Origin: Owenia fusiformis
Lineage: Eukaryota; Annelida; Polychaeta; Sabellida; Oweniidae
Assembly: GCA_903813345.2 (NCBI GenBank)
Contig: CAIIXF020000005.1
Span: 8,683,375 to 8,747,374, forward strand
Reading direction: 5' to 3'
Length of the DNA stretch: 64,000 bases
Part shown: piece by piece, positions 53,001 through 64,000 of the stretch
Layout of the letters: each line of letters begins with the position of its first letter
Numbering within the stretch: position 1 is the first letter of the stretch
Position numbers and translations under genes: made by a program
Notes under the pieces: model-generated
The model's input: only the letters and a program-made list of their open reading frames with translations
What the model was told of the DNA's origin: nothing
Database searches by the model: none

Positions 53001-55332
53001 TCCCGGGACACATATGCATTTTTCAAGATCAAATAGTTCCCCGGTTGGACAGAGCTGTTCATATTTATCTCCTTTCACCTTGTAACCGGTGCCATTCTCA
53101 TTTCTTATGAACGACAAACCAGTCAATTCCAGGCAACATTCTAAATAATATATATACTGTATATGGATGATAGTATGCCCATTTTGTGTCAAAATAACAC
53201 TCTTTTTTCAATTAATGTAATATTATCAATTAAATAATGCAATCGTGTATTTATGATGTATGGTACTTTCTAATTTCTTTGATATATGCCGACAAGATAT
53301 CATTTGATTCTTGCGAGATTTTTAGTAATTTCTTTCGGAGTTGCTTTTGAGATTTGAGACAATGGTGAATGAATGGACCCCAGTTCTAAAAATATATTTT
53401 ACAAGTTGATTTTAACAAGATTCTTTTAAATACACCAGTATAAAATGATTAAAATCAATGTACTATTCTGTGTTTGTTTGATGTCTTTATTGCTTCCAGT
53501 GAACCATTTGTGAATGTTGATGCTTCTACTGACCATCTTCGTTTCTGGTAACATTGCATCATTTTGGTTTATTTAATTTCTTTATAAGTGAATTCATATT
53601 AAGTGGTGGTATAAACAAGCTTACCATTTTCTTGTAAGTCGTCTGGACAGGGTGTTACTGTTGGAAGTGGATCTGCAATCAATCAACGCTAATATCATAC
53701 ATATAACATACATAATTTCTCATTATCAATTACTGCACTCATATATCGACAAGTCTTCATGTGTTCCGATCTTAACCTGCAAGCCAATTCCATGAAAGTA
53801 GAAGATAACCTAAACTGTCATCTTCGACTTTTAAGGTGTTATAACACACTTGGAGCAACCGAAACCTTGTGAATCGAGATCCCGATCAAGATGTAAAACT
53901 GTCCAAATGAGCGATTTAGTAAACTATAAAATTTAAGTCAATGATTAACGTCCTTGATGAATTTTGAAATAATGAAATGAATAAAAACGTATTTACCGTA
54001 ACATGAATCGGGTGTGTTCTCACAGCCCCCTACAAGATGCCGATAGTCACAGGAACATTTATCAATGTTCCAAACTAAGGGGTACATACACTTTTGTATA
54101 GTGGCGTACTTCCCTTCTTCTGAGAGTGTATCGCATTGCATATATCTACAGCAATCAACGTCTAGGTCACCAGTGTCGTATTCAAAAAAACCACTTGCAC
54201 ATAATTCTAAAATGTTGTTTTTAGTTCATATTAAATACTTGGATAGTACTATATTTTTTTCTTGATTGAATATTCATACTTTTTGATAACATGATAAGAA
54301 TATTAGTAATATTTGTTTAGGTTAAAACCAGTTTTTACTTATACTTTAGGCCTGTAAACAATAAGATAAAATTCGTCATAATTATCCACTTTCAATTTAA
54401 GATGGCTTCTAAAACAGCTTACTTTGGCATGACAGGTGCAGGGGAAAATGTATTATATCATATACAGAAATATATAAGCACTAGTGCCAACGTAGATGAG
54501 AGTAAATACAATGGCGTCTTATATTTTCAAGAAACTAGGCAATCGTATCGATTATAAAGATCAAGGCGTAAAGATATTTGAGACAATAAATGAAATAGGT
54601 GACGTTTTGGACTGTTCAAGGAATATGTAAATTGAGGAATAATATTTGGAGATACATGTATATGTACATGTTTTACTCTTAAAATGTAAGAATGGTATCA
54701 TCGTCAACAGGTTCCATGGTTTACTGAATTACTATAATCAATCTTTTATTGCTCTATTCAAGATGGAGTCGTAGATACATAAGTCTATCGCTATGAAAAT
54801 TTCAGTATAGGAGAAACTCCCGTTTGATATTTTCTAATTTTAACCTTGAATCAGCTAACATTTTGTTACTCTTTGTACCAGAGATATCCATACAAACTTA
54901 AAATACGTTATGAATAGACACAATATAGTGTATACTGTTCCGTATAATTATATATAAATAAATATTAAGAGGGAAACTTTTGTCCATGGACATATTGTCC
55001 TCTTTGGAGAGAGATTATAAAAAAATCTTTTGTAGAGTCAAAGTACAGACAAGCAGGTTATATGATTCATTCAAAATCTGGCCATTTCTCGCGATATTAT
55101 TTTATCGACTCGTGTATATCCTCATGTGAATGATTTTAAATTTAAATGAAATCTCACCCCGTGTGAAACTAATTTCTAAGAGTGTGACGTAAAATGTTAC
55201 AAATTTATTGATAATTACAAGGGTAAAGTACATGTTCATACCCCCTTCCCTTGGCGTTAACTCTCTAACCGTTCCGACATCCTGGGCCCGAGACGTCGAA
55301 AGAACGACGCATAACCACAGAATTCCAAACAT
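50046..55332 (-). CDS. Secreted chitin-binding-like / LamG-domain protein (3' end not found)
   Basis: Extracellular protein gene. Exons: 55242-55332 (ATG plus signal peptide MFGILWLCVVLSTSRAQ), 53997-54206, 53625-53672, 52994-53140, 52662-52840, 51935-52195, 51670-51802 and 50046-50110; all junctions are GT..AG and phases agree. The second exon has a CCRYMQC..KCMYPLVWNIDKCSC pattern and the fourth a matching CCLEL..LCPTGELFDLEKCIC pattern, both like peritrophin-type chitin-binding domains. Exons 5-8 form a concanavalin-like LamG fold (FPFDGNFDDVLQG, WVFTNIV, WFHLAMTINQDHVTLYFDGI, RPLYIGRRYTGKMDD). About 378 residues are resolved. The last exon ends at a good donor (GTAAGT), so more exons follow below 50046. 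Matrix or cuticle binding is inferred from the domains. Confidence 0.8.
50163..50600. repeat. Minisatellite of about six 65-80-bp units
   Basis: Units share the order GAGAGGTTAAGCTTGC, a TTTC.CAA..TAAACGTGAACGG block, AAGATTTAAGCGTG and GTCATTAG. Six copies are recognisable between 50163 and 50600 with frequent indels. A 101-codon plus-strand frame across the array is a by-product of the repeats. It lies in an intron of the LamG gene. Confidence 0.8.
51358..51597. repeat. 240-bp near-perfect palindrome in a LamG-gene intron
   Basis: The left arm from CTTTAAGACCCTGGACC is mirrored almost without change by the right arm ending GGTCCAGGGTCTTAAAG. Arms are about 112-116 bp with a short loop around CGATATAAATG. 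Differences are one extra C in a C run and a 4-bp insertion (GAAGACTAG versus GAAGCAAGACTAG). Such identity implies a recent origin or an assembly foldback. Confidence 0.85.
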
Positions 55333-55335
55333 CCC

Positions 55336-58212
55336 CTGAAAGTGAATTATATCCACAATTAACTGGAGATAACTGCCACGACTGAACTTCGAGATCCTCT
55401 TTTTCAATTCAATATTTCTTCGTGATAAATGTTTTCTGCTTAACAATATAACTGATTCCTTATTTCTTCTAGTTACATATTTGTCTTCTTTTTACTACAT
55501 ATTGGTGCTATGTAGACGTTTTTGGTAAATATAATTTGGCTATTCACCATTATTTATCTTTTATTAAAAATTACTGTATTTTTCATGGTGTCCAACAAAG
55601 GGTGCTAAACTTCATTATTTGTTTCCAATCCGTTGCCATGGTGGTGTCATGGTTACACCTGAACAACTCTTGAACAATTCGTGCGCTATGACGTAATGCT
55701 AAGAAAGCGTTGGATTTGAATCCATATGCACATACTGACCTATTTCTGCAGAAATCCTACATAAGTTTTCTATGCAAAGCTGTGTAATATATTTTTACCA
55801 TTCATCAAAGAAGATGATCTGTCATCAATGGTAATAATAATTGTCCTCAAGCCACAAGCATATAACATGTGGACTTCTAAAGCACATGGTGATCTGTGGT
55901 GCTGTAGCCGCGATCGTTGTCATTAACTGTGGTCAGGATTTGATGTACAATATGTACTGATAAATATAAAAGCTAAAGTTTGACAGTGCAGTATATTTTG
56001 AGACTTTGCCTTTGTGTTTGACATTGTTTACCATAACTTTTCATTTCAGTTCTCATGAGATGATTTGTCTATTCAAGAAAATGTGAAGGCCTATATCTAC
56101 GTCAATCCTATTTTAGAATGAAAATTAAAGTAAATTGTAGGGTTAATGTCAACCTTTAAAACTGGCCTAAATCCAAGGTTCCCTCAAGGGTCAATATTGA
56201 GTCCTCTGTTATTCCCAAATAGAATTTTTGTTATGGTTATCTGCTTTAACGATTTTAACTGATATACAGTTACACTGTATCATATTTATGAAAAAAACTC
56301 ATAAAGATGGCAGTTGTGCAGCTAAAGTTATTATTGTAATCATCAATTATGAAAAGCTTCGTTGAGAATACATATTCTCTGCATTTGTTCGGGTGGATTA
56401 TGTGAGTGAATTACATAGCTTATTTGGTCAAGAAATCAAAGACACGCAGAGAGCGAAGTTCCACAAATATTTAGATTATTGGAGAGTATGACAGGTTCAA
56501 ATATTAATCAATATTGTTTCACGTTCTTCTTAGCTAATCGGTTTAAACGTTGCTAATTGGTATATTTTGGGAATTTGTTGCAATTTGTAAAAAGCTACAA
56601 ATTAGATCATGTATTGACCTTGTTTGTTTGATACTACAATGTATTTCATGTTTCCGATTGTTCACTATATGATATAAGATATGATCTGACTAAAAAACCA
56701 TCCATATGTCCTCCCCCAGAATCTATTAGGAATTTAGTTTTTGATTCAATCTTGAGCCTGAAATACAAGTTGACATTGTATTATCCTGTGTATACACCAT
56801 GGGTGTACTGAGTGATATCTTCTAAAAATTAAAACAAGCTATAAACTATTAAAATGATTTATATTATGGCATACCTTCACCTATTGTTCTACTGGCCCAT
56901 TTGAATATTAAAATACAATATAAACACGTTTTTATGGGCCATCAAATACTCAAACAAAACAAGTTAAGTCCAAAGACAAAATGATGACGAAGCTCCTTGT
57001 TGGTATTTGAACAAATTGCACTGGGAAAGTTGAGGGATTGTATAGTAGACGAACATATATTTTGGAAGGTAAGGTAAGTAGAGCAATTTCATGTATATGA
57101 CTTCACAAATGATTAAAATTACTTAAAATTAAATTTGTTTCATTCTATTTGAACAAAATTGATTGACGTGTTTCATCAATGTTTGAATTCTATTACTCAA
57201 AATTGCACACACAATCCTTTTGTCACAAGTCCATTATCCTTTGAACTAAAGAATTGGCCAAAATAGGCAATGTAGGTTATCGCAACTTCAGACGGTTATA
57301 TCTTGGATTATGACTATTTTCTGATCTTGAAGACGGGCATATCTGTTAGATCAATTCATAATATCAAGAGAGACTATCTAATAGTAAATCGGTCTCGGTG
57401 ATATTTCTTTTATCAACCCATCAACATTTTTCAATGACGTTGACCACGATTTCACCTAGAAGACAATAGTTCACAATGTCAAATGCATTACTATTCTTTA
57501 TTTTAATGTATCAATTAGTTCTTGAATGGGAAACTGGATTGCTCTGGATTAGTGTTCCCCGAGCAATTTCCTCATGAAGAAAATTCGTGCTATCCACTGT
57601 TTTCGGCTCATTTTGGTCATCCAAATTCAATATCTTCAGTCCCTTAAGCAATCCACTTTCCCATTTTATGAATGCAACAGATGTAGTAAAATAATTCCCC
57701 ACTCAATGGTAAATGGCTAGTAAACAGACATTTCGAAGATATTATAGGGAATCTACAGTAGTATAAATGTATTCTGAAATATTAAATCACTATATTGATG
57801 CTGATGTTTCATCATGTTCAAAATACCCATTGACGCTACGAGTATGCCAGAAAAACAAGTTTGATTGGAATCAGTTAAATGTAGAAATATACCAACATAT
57901 TGTGCATTTGATTAACCTTCATGATCAGTGATTTTTTCAATCATTTATACAGATCAAATACTTAGAAATTGATCACTTAAAATGGTAAGAAAGGGAAGGT
58001 CAGTGAAACTAAACTAAATCAGTAAAACACAATTCAAAAGGTCAATATCATGAAGTTTTGTTGGGCCTCCGCAAATTGTCTTGAGTTAACAGGCCAATGA
58101 AATTACTCTCTTTTCAGTTAGTATAGTAAATGTATGCTTACATTTATGCATGGTGTAGGACATTTGCAAATTGAGCGAGGACATCAAACGCCCCAGATAG
58201 TTCACTGAAGTG
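55336..58212. other. Intergenic region between LamG and CLCA genes
   Basis: The two genes diverge from here, so both promoters are expected inside it, but none can be assigned. An acceptor (TTTCAG) immediately upstream of the LamG-gene ATG suggests a 5'UTR intron extending into this region. No repeats of note. A 63-codon minus frame at 57511-57702 has balanced composition but no recognisable family. Confidence 0.5.
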
Positions 58213-58988
58213 ATGTCCGGAATGGGTGCGGCACCGGTTGTTCTATGTCTAGTTGCATTAGTTGCGATATGTTTGCAAGGAGCATACGCTGGAACTCGAA
58301 CCTTGACTACAATTGATGACAACGGGTATGAAGATGTTGTCATCGCGATTGGAAATGATGTTCCGGAAGATAGTAACATCGTTACCGAATTGAAGGTAGA
58401 TAACGCCAAAGTGACATAGTAATATACCTAGTATATTCAAGGAAAATGAATGTTGTATAAAACATTACTTCTACATATAACGAAGTTAAAATATTCAAAA
58501 ATAAACATAACTTACATTCTGCAACAGTATTGTTAATTTTTAACCAAAATAGCACTCTTATGGTAATATAAAACAAATAAGATAAATACAATGGTGGCGA
58601 CATATTAAACTTTGTTTTATTATCCATATCAAAAACGCACAACATTTCATAAATTACGCTTCACAAAAATATTTCGTAATTCGTTTTCAGAAAATATTTA
58701 TAAGTGCTTCGCCTTATTTGTACCAAGCAACGAGGAAGCGTGCTTACTTCCGGGGCGTATCGATCCTCATTCCTCCAACATGGGTGGACAAGCCAGAATA
58801 TGAAGACGCTGTACTTGAAACCTTCAATCGTGCAGATTACCGTGTAGACCTTCCCAATCCAATTTGGGGCGACAACCCGTATTCTAAACAAAGTGGGCAA
58901 TGTGGTCATCCAGCAGAATATTCCCATCTGACCCCTGACTTTGTACTTGATAGAAACCGTGATAGAGTCTGGCGTTGGGGAGATCCAG
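58213..58988 (+). CDS. CLCA: CLCA family protein (calcium-activated chloride channel regulator), N-terminal exons
   Basis: Secreted or membrane-anchored self-cleaving metalloprotease that modulates calcium-activated chloride currents in vertebrates. Exon 1 (58213-58395) encodes a signal peptide (VVLCLVALVAICLQGAYAG) and VVIAIGNDVPED, the conserved start of the CLCA_N domain. Exon 2 (58691-58988) encodes the YLYQATRKRAYFRGVSILIP strand, KPEYEDA, the PNPIWGDNPYSKQSGQCG block and HLTPDFVL. These are textbook CLCA_N motifs. The HExxH zinc site should lie in the next exon, which is not in the window. Junctions are phase 0 and then phase 1 (CCAG|GTACTA). The following intron contains the mini-Polinton. 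A second ATG at 58222 could also serve as start. Confidence 0.9.
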
Positions 58989-60674
58989 GTACTAAATATA
59001 AAATATACTATAATATGTATTTTCGTGGAAGAACCACAACGATGACTACAGTGTACGTAACCTTCACAAAAGCCATTTAAGCGTAATTGAAGCGAGGCTT
59101 TTTCGATAAGTTATCGTTTTCAAAATACATACAGTAAAAAAGTACCATTCCAAAATAAGCCCATATAGCGGGGGGGCTATCGAACATATATTTCCCTTAA
59201 TTTTTGAACTTTTATGATTATTGTTCACAATCATCGTACTTGATGTGTCCTAAATATCTCCTCTTGTGACACTTGAGGGGTACATATAAGCCCAACAGAA
59301 TCATTATAAAAATTGTTAGGGCATGCATGATGACACTGAAATCGCGGAAAGCAAAATTAAGTAGTTCTAAAACGATGCAATAAATAGGAGAAAGGTGGTT
59401 TTGATTTCTGGTCACCAAGTAAGTATTCAAACGTGATTTTTTGCTCTTTTGTTACTCTCTCGAAATGCCTGCACACGCATTGCATCAAGTAGTTAGAGAT
59501 TAGACAGTTTGAAATAATCCTAACACGTAACCCTATGGAAGGGTGATAATTATAAGTAGGGGGATAATAAAGGGGATTCCCCATTTCATCAACTACGTCA
59601 TCGAGGGGATTCCCATATTTCATCAATCTGGTTAATCAGGTTTTATATTTGAAAACCGTGACTTCGGACTGGTGTAGAATGTTCTGTAAATCTAACTTAC
59701 CAAGTTGTAAATGTTTTATCCTATATAATCCTAAACTATCGTAGTATACAGAAAGAGTCCATTTCGTTTCGCTCAAGGGTATTCCCCGTTTTCATCAACT
59801 ACGTCATCGATGGAATTTCCAAACGTTTTCGTGCCGTCAGAGTTGATACCAACGTTTTTCGAACGTTTAGACGATTTCAGAACGTTTCAACGTTGCGTCA
59901 TCGAGGAGATTTCTCTCAGCATCCGTTTAAAACTGGTTGAAATCGTGATGACAGCAATAATAAAAATGTTCTTTAAATTAAACTTACCAGGTCGTGCTAC
60001 ATCTAACATGATCCTTAAATACTGTTCATTTCAAGAGTCCATTTTGTTGTTATACACATTCACATTTTTTCATAGTTCAACGTGTCTTGTACCGCTATAC
60101 GATACAATACAATACAATCTAATAGAAACCAGATGTTGACAAGTTGGCTGTGGTTAAGTTCTGGGGCAGACAAGTTAAATCAGTGTAATTATATTTGGGA
60201 TTATTTTACAAGTCAGCTGTATTATTAAAGATATCTGGCTTTGTTTTATTTAGCATGTGAAGCAGGAAACTTTAAAGGACGCTATATCACTTAATCATGG
60301 GTTCACATTTGTTTATAAAACAAATCATGGAAAACATGATGATGAATACGTGACTATTATTCTTAACAATCGATAGTGAACTTGTTCAAGAAATTTTAGA
60401 TAGTATGCATATGAGGTCTATGGAAAATGTATTCAATAAATAAAAGCCTTTTGCCTGTTTCAGAAAAGGTAAACTGTCTTGGCGCCAAGGTGCATGTAGT
60501 ACTAGTCTCACTATATTTTACAAGTTTTCACGCACAAACAACTAATTTCATATATTGCGTATGGATGTATTTATTACAACTTTTAAAATCAATAAACATA
60601 TACATCAATGTACTAAAGTCTGTTTTTCGACCTTTCTTTCACAGAATAAATCATTTGCCTATGATAAATTATAT

Positions 60675-61748
60675 TCACAATAAATGTTTCACAGTGTGAC
60701 AAGAATATTTTAGCCAATCCAAATCGACGTGATACAATTTTGTTTCAGAATGTGGTCCATAACCTTTCAACAACACTGGTATACTATGAGTGTCACGGTT
60801 GTGTTGAGAAAGATAAATCCTCCATATTTTCCATCCAGGATCGACATTGTAGCTACCATCCGCCATTTTGAATTGTGTGATCACCTGAGACCATTCCTGG
60901 CTAGATAGATGTATAACTATCGGACCTTCCTCTTCTGTATCTCTCAGTATGTCATTTATACTTGAATTGATGTGTGTTAAACTAGACTGTGCAAGAGGTT
61001 CTCGCCCCTCAATCACTTTTCTGCGGTTCGTAGCAGTGACAGATGTATAAATATTCGGAAAATATATACATGCTCCAAACACGTCGGCGATCAACTGTTT
61101 ACTTGAATGAGTATCTGGCTTACAATCTACCAGCACATATTGATATGGCTTTGCTGTAACCTTATTATACACCTCCATAAATCTGTCCTTATTTTTCTCA
61201 AATATTCTGTCTGCCAGCATACCAATTTGTCTCCTGTCTGAGGGACATTTCCATAGCACATACTGAGCATTTCTGGATATTTCCGTGTTGCACTTTCCCT
61301 TAGGAAAAGCATTTTGAAGCAGGAGGATAACACTGGTATTTCTATGTCTTCCTTGAGTAAATAGCTTAGATACAATGGTGGAATCCTTCGCTAGATCCAT
61401 CAAGTCATCTAAAACGATGATATTGTTGTATGAATCATCCAAATTTGACAGATTATCCTCGTAATCAGGTAGTCCTTCCATGAAATGTATATCTCCTTTA
61501 AGACTTCTTTTCAAATCCTTGTAAACGTCTTGATATTGACCATAATACCACATGATTCGTCTCCTTTTGTGATTGTCGTAGTTGATATGATCCATCTCCA
61601 GTAATTGCCTTACAAAATATGTTTTGCCACTCTGTGTTGGTGCTATGACTAACATGGAGAACTTGTGACGAAACCTAAACTCTGGATAAGGTTCAGTAGT
61701 CATACCATTGGGCAAGTAAGACTTTAACGGTTCTGAAAATGTCCTCAA
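60675..61748 (-). CDS. Polinton packaging-type ATPase (A32/FtsK-HerA-like)
   Basis: Uninterrupted frame of 357 codons. Walker A (APTQSGKT) is at residues 36-43, Walker B with the LDDLMD acidic pair near residue 113, followed by an LFTQGRHRNTSVILLLQNAF sensor-type block. This is the arrangement of the DNA-packaging ATPases of Polintons and related viruses, which pump DNA into capsids. The first codon of the frame is TTG; the first in-frame ATG is at 61703. The C-terminal quarter is divergent from the ATPase core. It lies on the minus strand, just inside the left TIR. The intact frame suggests the element is young or the gene was kept. Confidence 0.8.
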   Translation of the reverse strand: MRTFSEPLKSYLPNGMTTEPYPEFRFRHKFSMLVIAPTQSGKTYFVRQLLEMDHINYDNHKRRRIMWYYGQYQDVYKDLKRSLKGDIHFMEGLPDYEDNLSNLDDSYNNIIVLDDLMDLAKDSTIVSKLFTQGRHRNTSVILLLQNAFPKGKCNTEISRNAQYVLWKCPSDRRQIGMLADRIFEKNKDRFMEVYNKVTAKPYQYVLVDCKPDTHSSKQLIADVFGACIYFPNIYTSVTATNRRKVIEGREPLAQSSLTHINSSINDILRDTEEEGPIVIHLSSQEWSQVITQFKMADGSYNVDPGWKIWRIYLSQHNRDTHSIPVLLKGYGPHSETKLYHVDLDWLKYSCHTVKHLL

Positions 61749-61799
61749 GAGGCCATCACGTTAGTACTATATGGATTCTATTGTGGTTCTATTCGAATT

Positions 61800-62105
61800 C
61801 GCCAGTTGTTCTGTATGACTTTTGTATGGATTCTCCTGGGGTTCTCTATGGATTCTCCTTGGGTTCTCTATAGATTCTCATGGGGTTCTTTAAGGGTTCT
61901 CTATGGATTCTCCTGGGATTCTGAATGGATTCTCCTGGGATTCTGAATGGATTCTCGTGGGATTCTGAATGGATTCTCCTGGGATTCTGAATGGATTCTC
62001 CTGGAATTCTAAATGGATTCTCATAGGGTTCTGTATGGGTTCTCTTGGGGTTCTGAACGGATTCTCCTGGGGTTCTGTATGGGTTCTCAAAGTACTCTGT
62101 ATATA
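61800..62105 (-). repeat. 22-bp tandem repeat within the mini-Polinton
   Basis: About 13 units of GGATTCTCCTGGGATTCTGA-type sequence, each made of two related halves. Because 22 is not a multiple of 3, three units make a 22-residue period, and the repeat stays open in more than one frame on the minus strand (61846-62139 and 61890-62090), producing ENPFRIPGESIQN-like peptides. The array lies directly upstream of the ATPase frame. Probably a non-coding expansion; translation is possible but unsupported. Confidence 0.75.
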
Positions 62106-62211
62106 AAAGAAGAAGAAGTGGAAATGTCGTGTATATCATTGGTTATTGTTTATTTGTTCTTTTTGGGAATATTGTATGGTCTATACAAGGCCCTTTTAAT
62201 TTTCTTCTTTT

Positions 62212-62508
62212 TTAACTTAGCCTTGACGTTATCATCATCATCATCATCCCTATGTTATGTTTGTATACCTTTGGACCATGCAGATTATGTTCTTCAACAT
62301 ATTTCTTTTGACGCTCAATCTGGGCTTTAGCTCTGTCTACCACTGCTTGCATGGGAGATATCACCTGTATAGGTTCTTTAATGGTATTGACAGCTATCAA
62401 TCTCATTCGTTTACCTCCAAATCCCTCTTGATTGCTCCTTCCTGCTTTTATTATTCTTTGCCACTTTTCAGCATCGTTTACCACGGGTACGACCTTCATT
62501 GTTTTCAT
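62212..62508 (-). CDS. Small Polinton-linked frame of unknown function
   Basis: A 98-codon frame with a basic, amphipathic composition. It begins MKTMKVVPVV followed by a Trp/Arg/Lys-rich segment and a predicted helix (MQAVVDRAKAQIERQKKYVE), and ends in an ATG-repeat run of Met residues (from the ATCATC tract at 62231-62248), so the true C-terminus may have been altered. It sits upstream of and co-directional with the ATPase frame. I do not recognise the family; being inside the Polinton suggests a virion or accessory protein remnant. Confidence 0.4.
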   Translation of the reverse strand: MKTMKVVPVVNDAEKWQRIIKAGRSNQEGFGGKRMRLIAVNTIKEPIQVISPMQAVVDRAKAQIERQKKYVEEHNLHGPKVYKHNIGMMMMMITSRLS

Positions 62509-63896
62509 GATATGACTCGATTGAAGAACAAGAGGTAAAATGGTTGGTATTTTTTCTTCATGACATTATATACTCGGGGATAAATATTAGGTCACATTTG
62601 AGGTCTCATACGGTTTAAATAGATTATCAAATTTGTAACATGAATGATGTGGTGACCTTGAGGTTTTACCGCTTTACATTATGTTTGATTATATATATTA
62701 TATTCTTTATTATTTTCACAGTTAAATTCAGAATGATATAATGTTTCTCAAATATTAGGTCTATCTAAATAAAATAAAATTCATTAAATTTATTTAATAT
62801 GATGGTATTTAAAAGAAGGTTTATGTGTCATAAGTGCAATGATACGGGTATACAAAGTCATTTCAAGAGCGTGTAAATACTGGACTAGTAAGCCACACTT
62901 CACTTTGTTTATAAACCACTAAAACAAAACAACACAGCGTTCTTAACATAAACAATACTGCTTACCAATTATAAGATTAACTCGCTTGTCCTCGAAGCAT
63001 CATAAGCATCATCGTGTTACAGGTCAAAGTCTGGTAAGGCTAGACTGAATTACATGACAGCTGATAACTATATATGAGTTTCTGTAGAACACTAAGTCAA
63101 ACGATATTAAGGGCGTATTTTTGTACATGCTTTTTTGACCGCAGGCAAGATTTTAATCCTAAAAATTAGCTAGATCATGGTTATACCACAATAGAATGGC
63201 GCTAAATATCGCTGTGTAAAACAATTGAATAATAAACAACTGTTACAATTTCACTTGCACCTCGGGTAAACAAAAATACAGTGTAAACCTCTCTCACGTT
63301 GAACTATGAACTAGTTGTGAATATGTATAACAAAAAATGGACTCTTAAAATGAACAGTATTTAAGGATCATGTTAGATATAGCACGACCCGGTAAGTTAA
63401 ATTTATAGAACATTTTTATCATACAGTCTATACGATTTCAACCAGTTTTAACCGGATGTTGAGGGAAATCTCATCGATGAGGCAACGTTGAAACGTTCTG
63501 AAATCGTCTAAACGTTCGAAAAACGTTGGTATCAACTCTGACGGCACGAAAACGTTTGGAAATTCCATCGATGACGTAGTTGATGAAAACGGGGAATACC
63601 CTTGAGCGAAACGAAATGGACTCTTTCTGTATACTACGATAGTTTAGGATTATATAGGATAAAACATTTACAACTTGGTAAGTTCGATTTACAGAACATT
63701 CTACACCAGACCGAAGTCACGGTTTTCAAATATAAAACCTGATTAACCAGATTGATGAAATATGGGAATCCCCTCGATGACGTAGTTGATGAAATGGGGA
63801 ATCCCCTTTATTATCCCCCTACTTATAATTATCACCCTTCCATAGGGTTACGTGTTAGGATTATTTCAAACTGTCTAATCTCTAACTACTGCATCA

Positions 63897-64000
63897 ATTG
63901 CATCAGTGTCAAGATATAGGGACAAAAATAATGGCATTTTATATGTAGGACTTGGGATTTTATAACCATTTTATCAATATTTTTAAAGGCCCCATGTAAA
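63897..64000 (+). other. CLCA intron continuing past the window edge
   Basis: Sequence after the right target duplication of the mini-Polinton. It shows no coding resemblance to the CLCA zinc-site exon, so the next exon lies outside the window. Confidence 0.6.

Larger units (their letters stand above)
59488..63890. mobile_element. Mini-Polinton/Maverick, 4.4 kb, in a CLCA intron
   Basis: Both ends read AGTAGTTAGAGATTAGACAG inward, and the element is flanked by a perfect 6-bp direct repeat GCATCA (59482-59487, 63891-63896). The AG terminus and 6-bp duplication are the Polinton signature. TIRs are about 597 bp (59488-60084 and 63295-63890) with scattered substitutions. Inside remain a packaging-type ATPase frame, a small frame and a 22-bp repeat. 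Polymerase B, the retroviral-type integrase, the protease and the capsid genes expected in a 15-20-kb Polinton are absent, so this is an internal-deletion derivative that depends on a complete relative. Polintons are virus-related; no intact viral gene set is present. Confidence 0.88.

Noticed and set aside
57511-57702. 63-codon minus frame with balanced amino-acid composition
   Set aside because: No family recognised, no convincing acceptor or partner exon; may be chance.
59357-59626. Minus frame across the left Polinton end, with similar peptides encoded near 63800
   Set aside because: The similarity is due to the terminal inverted repeats, and the frame crosses the element border.
60427-60699. 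90-codon plus frame inside the mini-Polinton
   Set aside because: AT-rich, no recognisable motif, and overlaps the ATPase stop region.
1-64000. tRNA, rRNA, CRISPR or prokaryotic operon signals
   Set aside because: None seen. Direct-repeat arrays here are minisatellites without spacer structure, and all recognised genes are intron-split animal genes.

Overview
The window is eukaryotic nuclear DNA from an animal. Genes are split by GT..AG introns, the sequence is AT-rich, and roughly half of it is introns and transposable elements. The gene set (MFSD4-type sugar transporters, a classical calpain, a secreted chitin-binding/LamG protein, a CLCA protein) together with a Polinton/Maverick suggests a marine invertebrate bilaterian, such as a hemichordate, amphioxus or lophotrochozoan. 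The exact phylum cannot be fixed from the sequence alone. All exon models were built by reading splice sites and reading phase by hand.

Region 1 (1-18.4 kb): three head-to-tail minus-strand genes for MFSD4/NaGLT1-like major facilitator transporters, each with three coding exons. The first two lie in a very recent tandem duplication (unit A 2047-9504, unit B 9505-13130) whose breakpoints can be read to the base. Unit A is longer because it carries two later transposon insertions, and unit B preserves both empty sites. Copy A has a 4-bp insertion that breaks its frame, copy B is intact (482 aa), and copy C is older and diverged (524 aa).

Region 2 (20.0-48.5 kb): one complete plus-strand classical calpain gene of 18 coding exons (763 aa), ending in a 9-codon exon. 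Its exons join without a phase conflict and carry the full Cys/His/Asn triad, a C2-like domain and a penta-EF-hand. Its large introns hold many foldback or TIR elements, several tandem arrays, a probable nested minus-strand gene for a two-TM PHPQG-repeat protein (31.2-31.9 kb) and an isolated Ig-V-like exon (39.2 kb).

Region 3 (50.0-55.3 kb): a minus-strand gene for a secreted protein with two cysteine-rich chitin-binding-like segments and a LamG/concanavalin-like domain. Eight exons were resolved; the 3' end was not found. One intron holds a minisatellite and a 240-bp near-perfect palindrome.

Region 4 (58.2 kb to the end): the first two coding exons of a plus-strand CLCA gene. Its next intron contains a 4.4-kb mini-Polinton (59488-63890) with roughly 600-bp TIRs and a 6-bp target duplication. 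It retains a packaging-type ATPase, and the CLCA gene runs out of the window beyond it.
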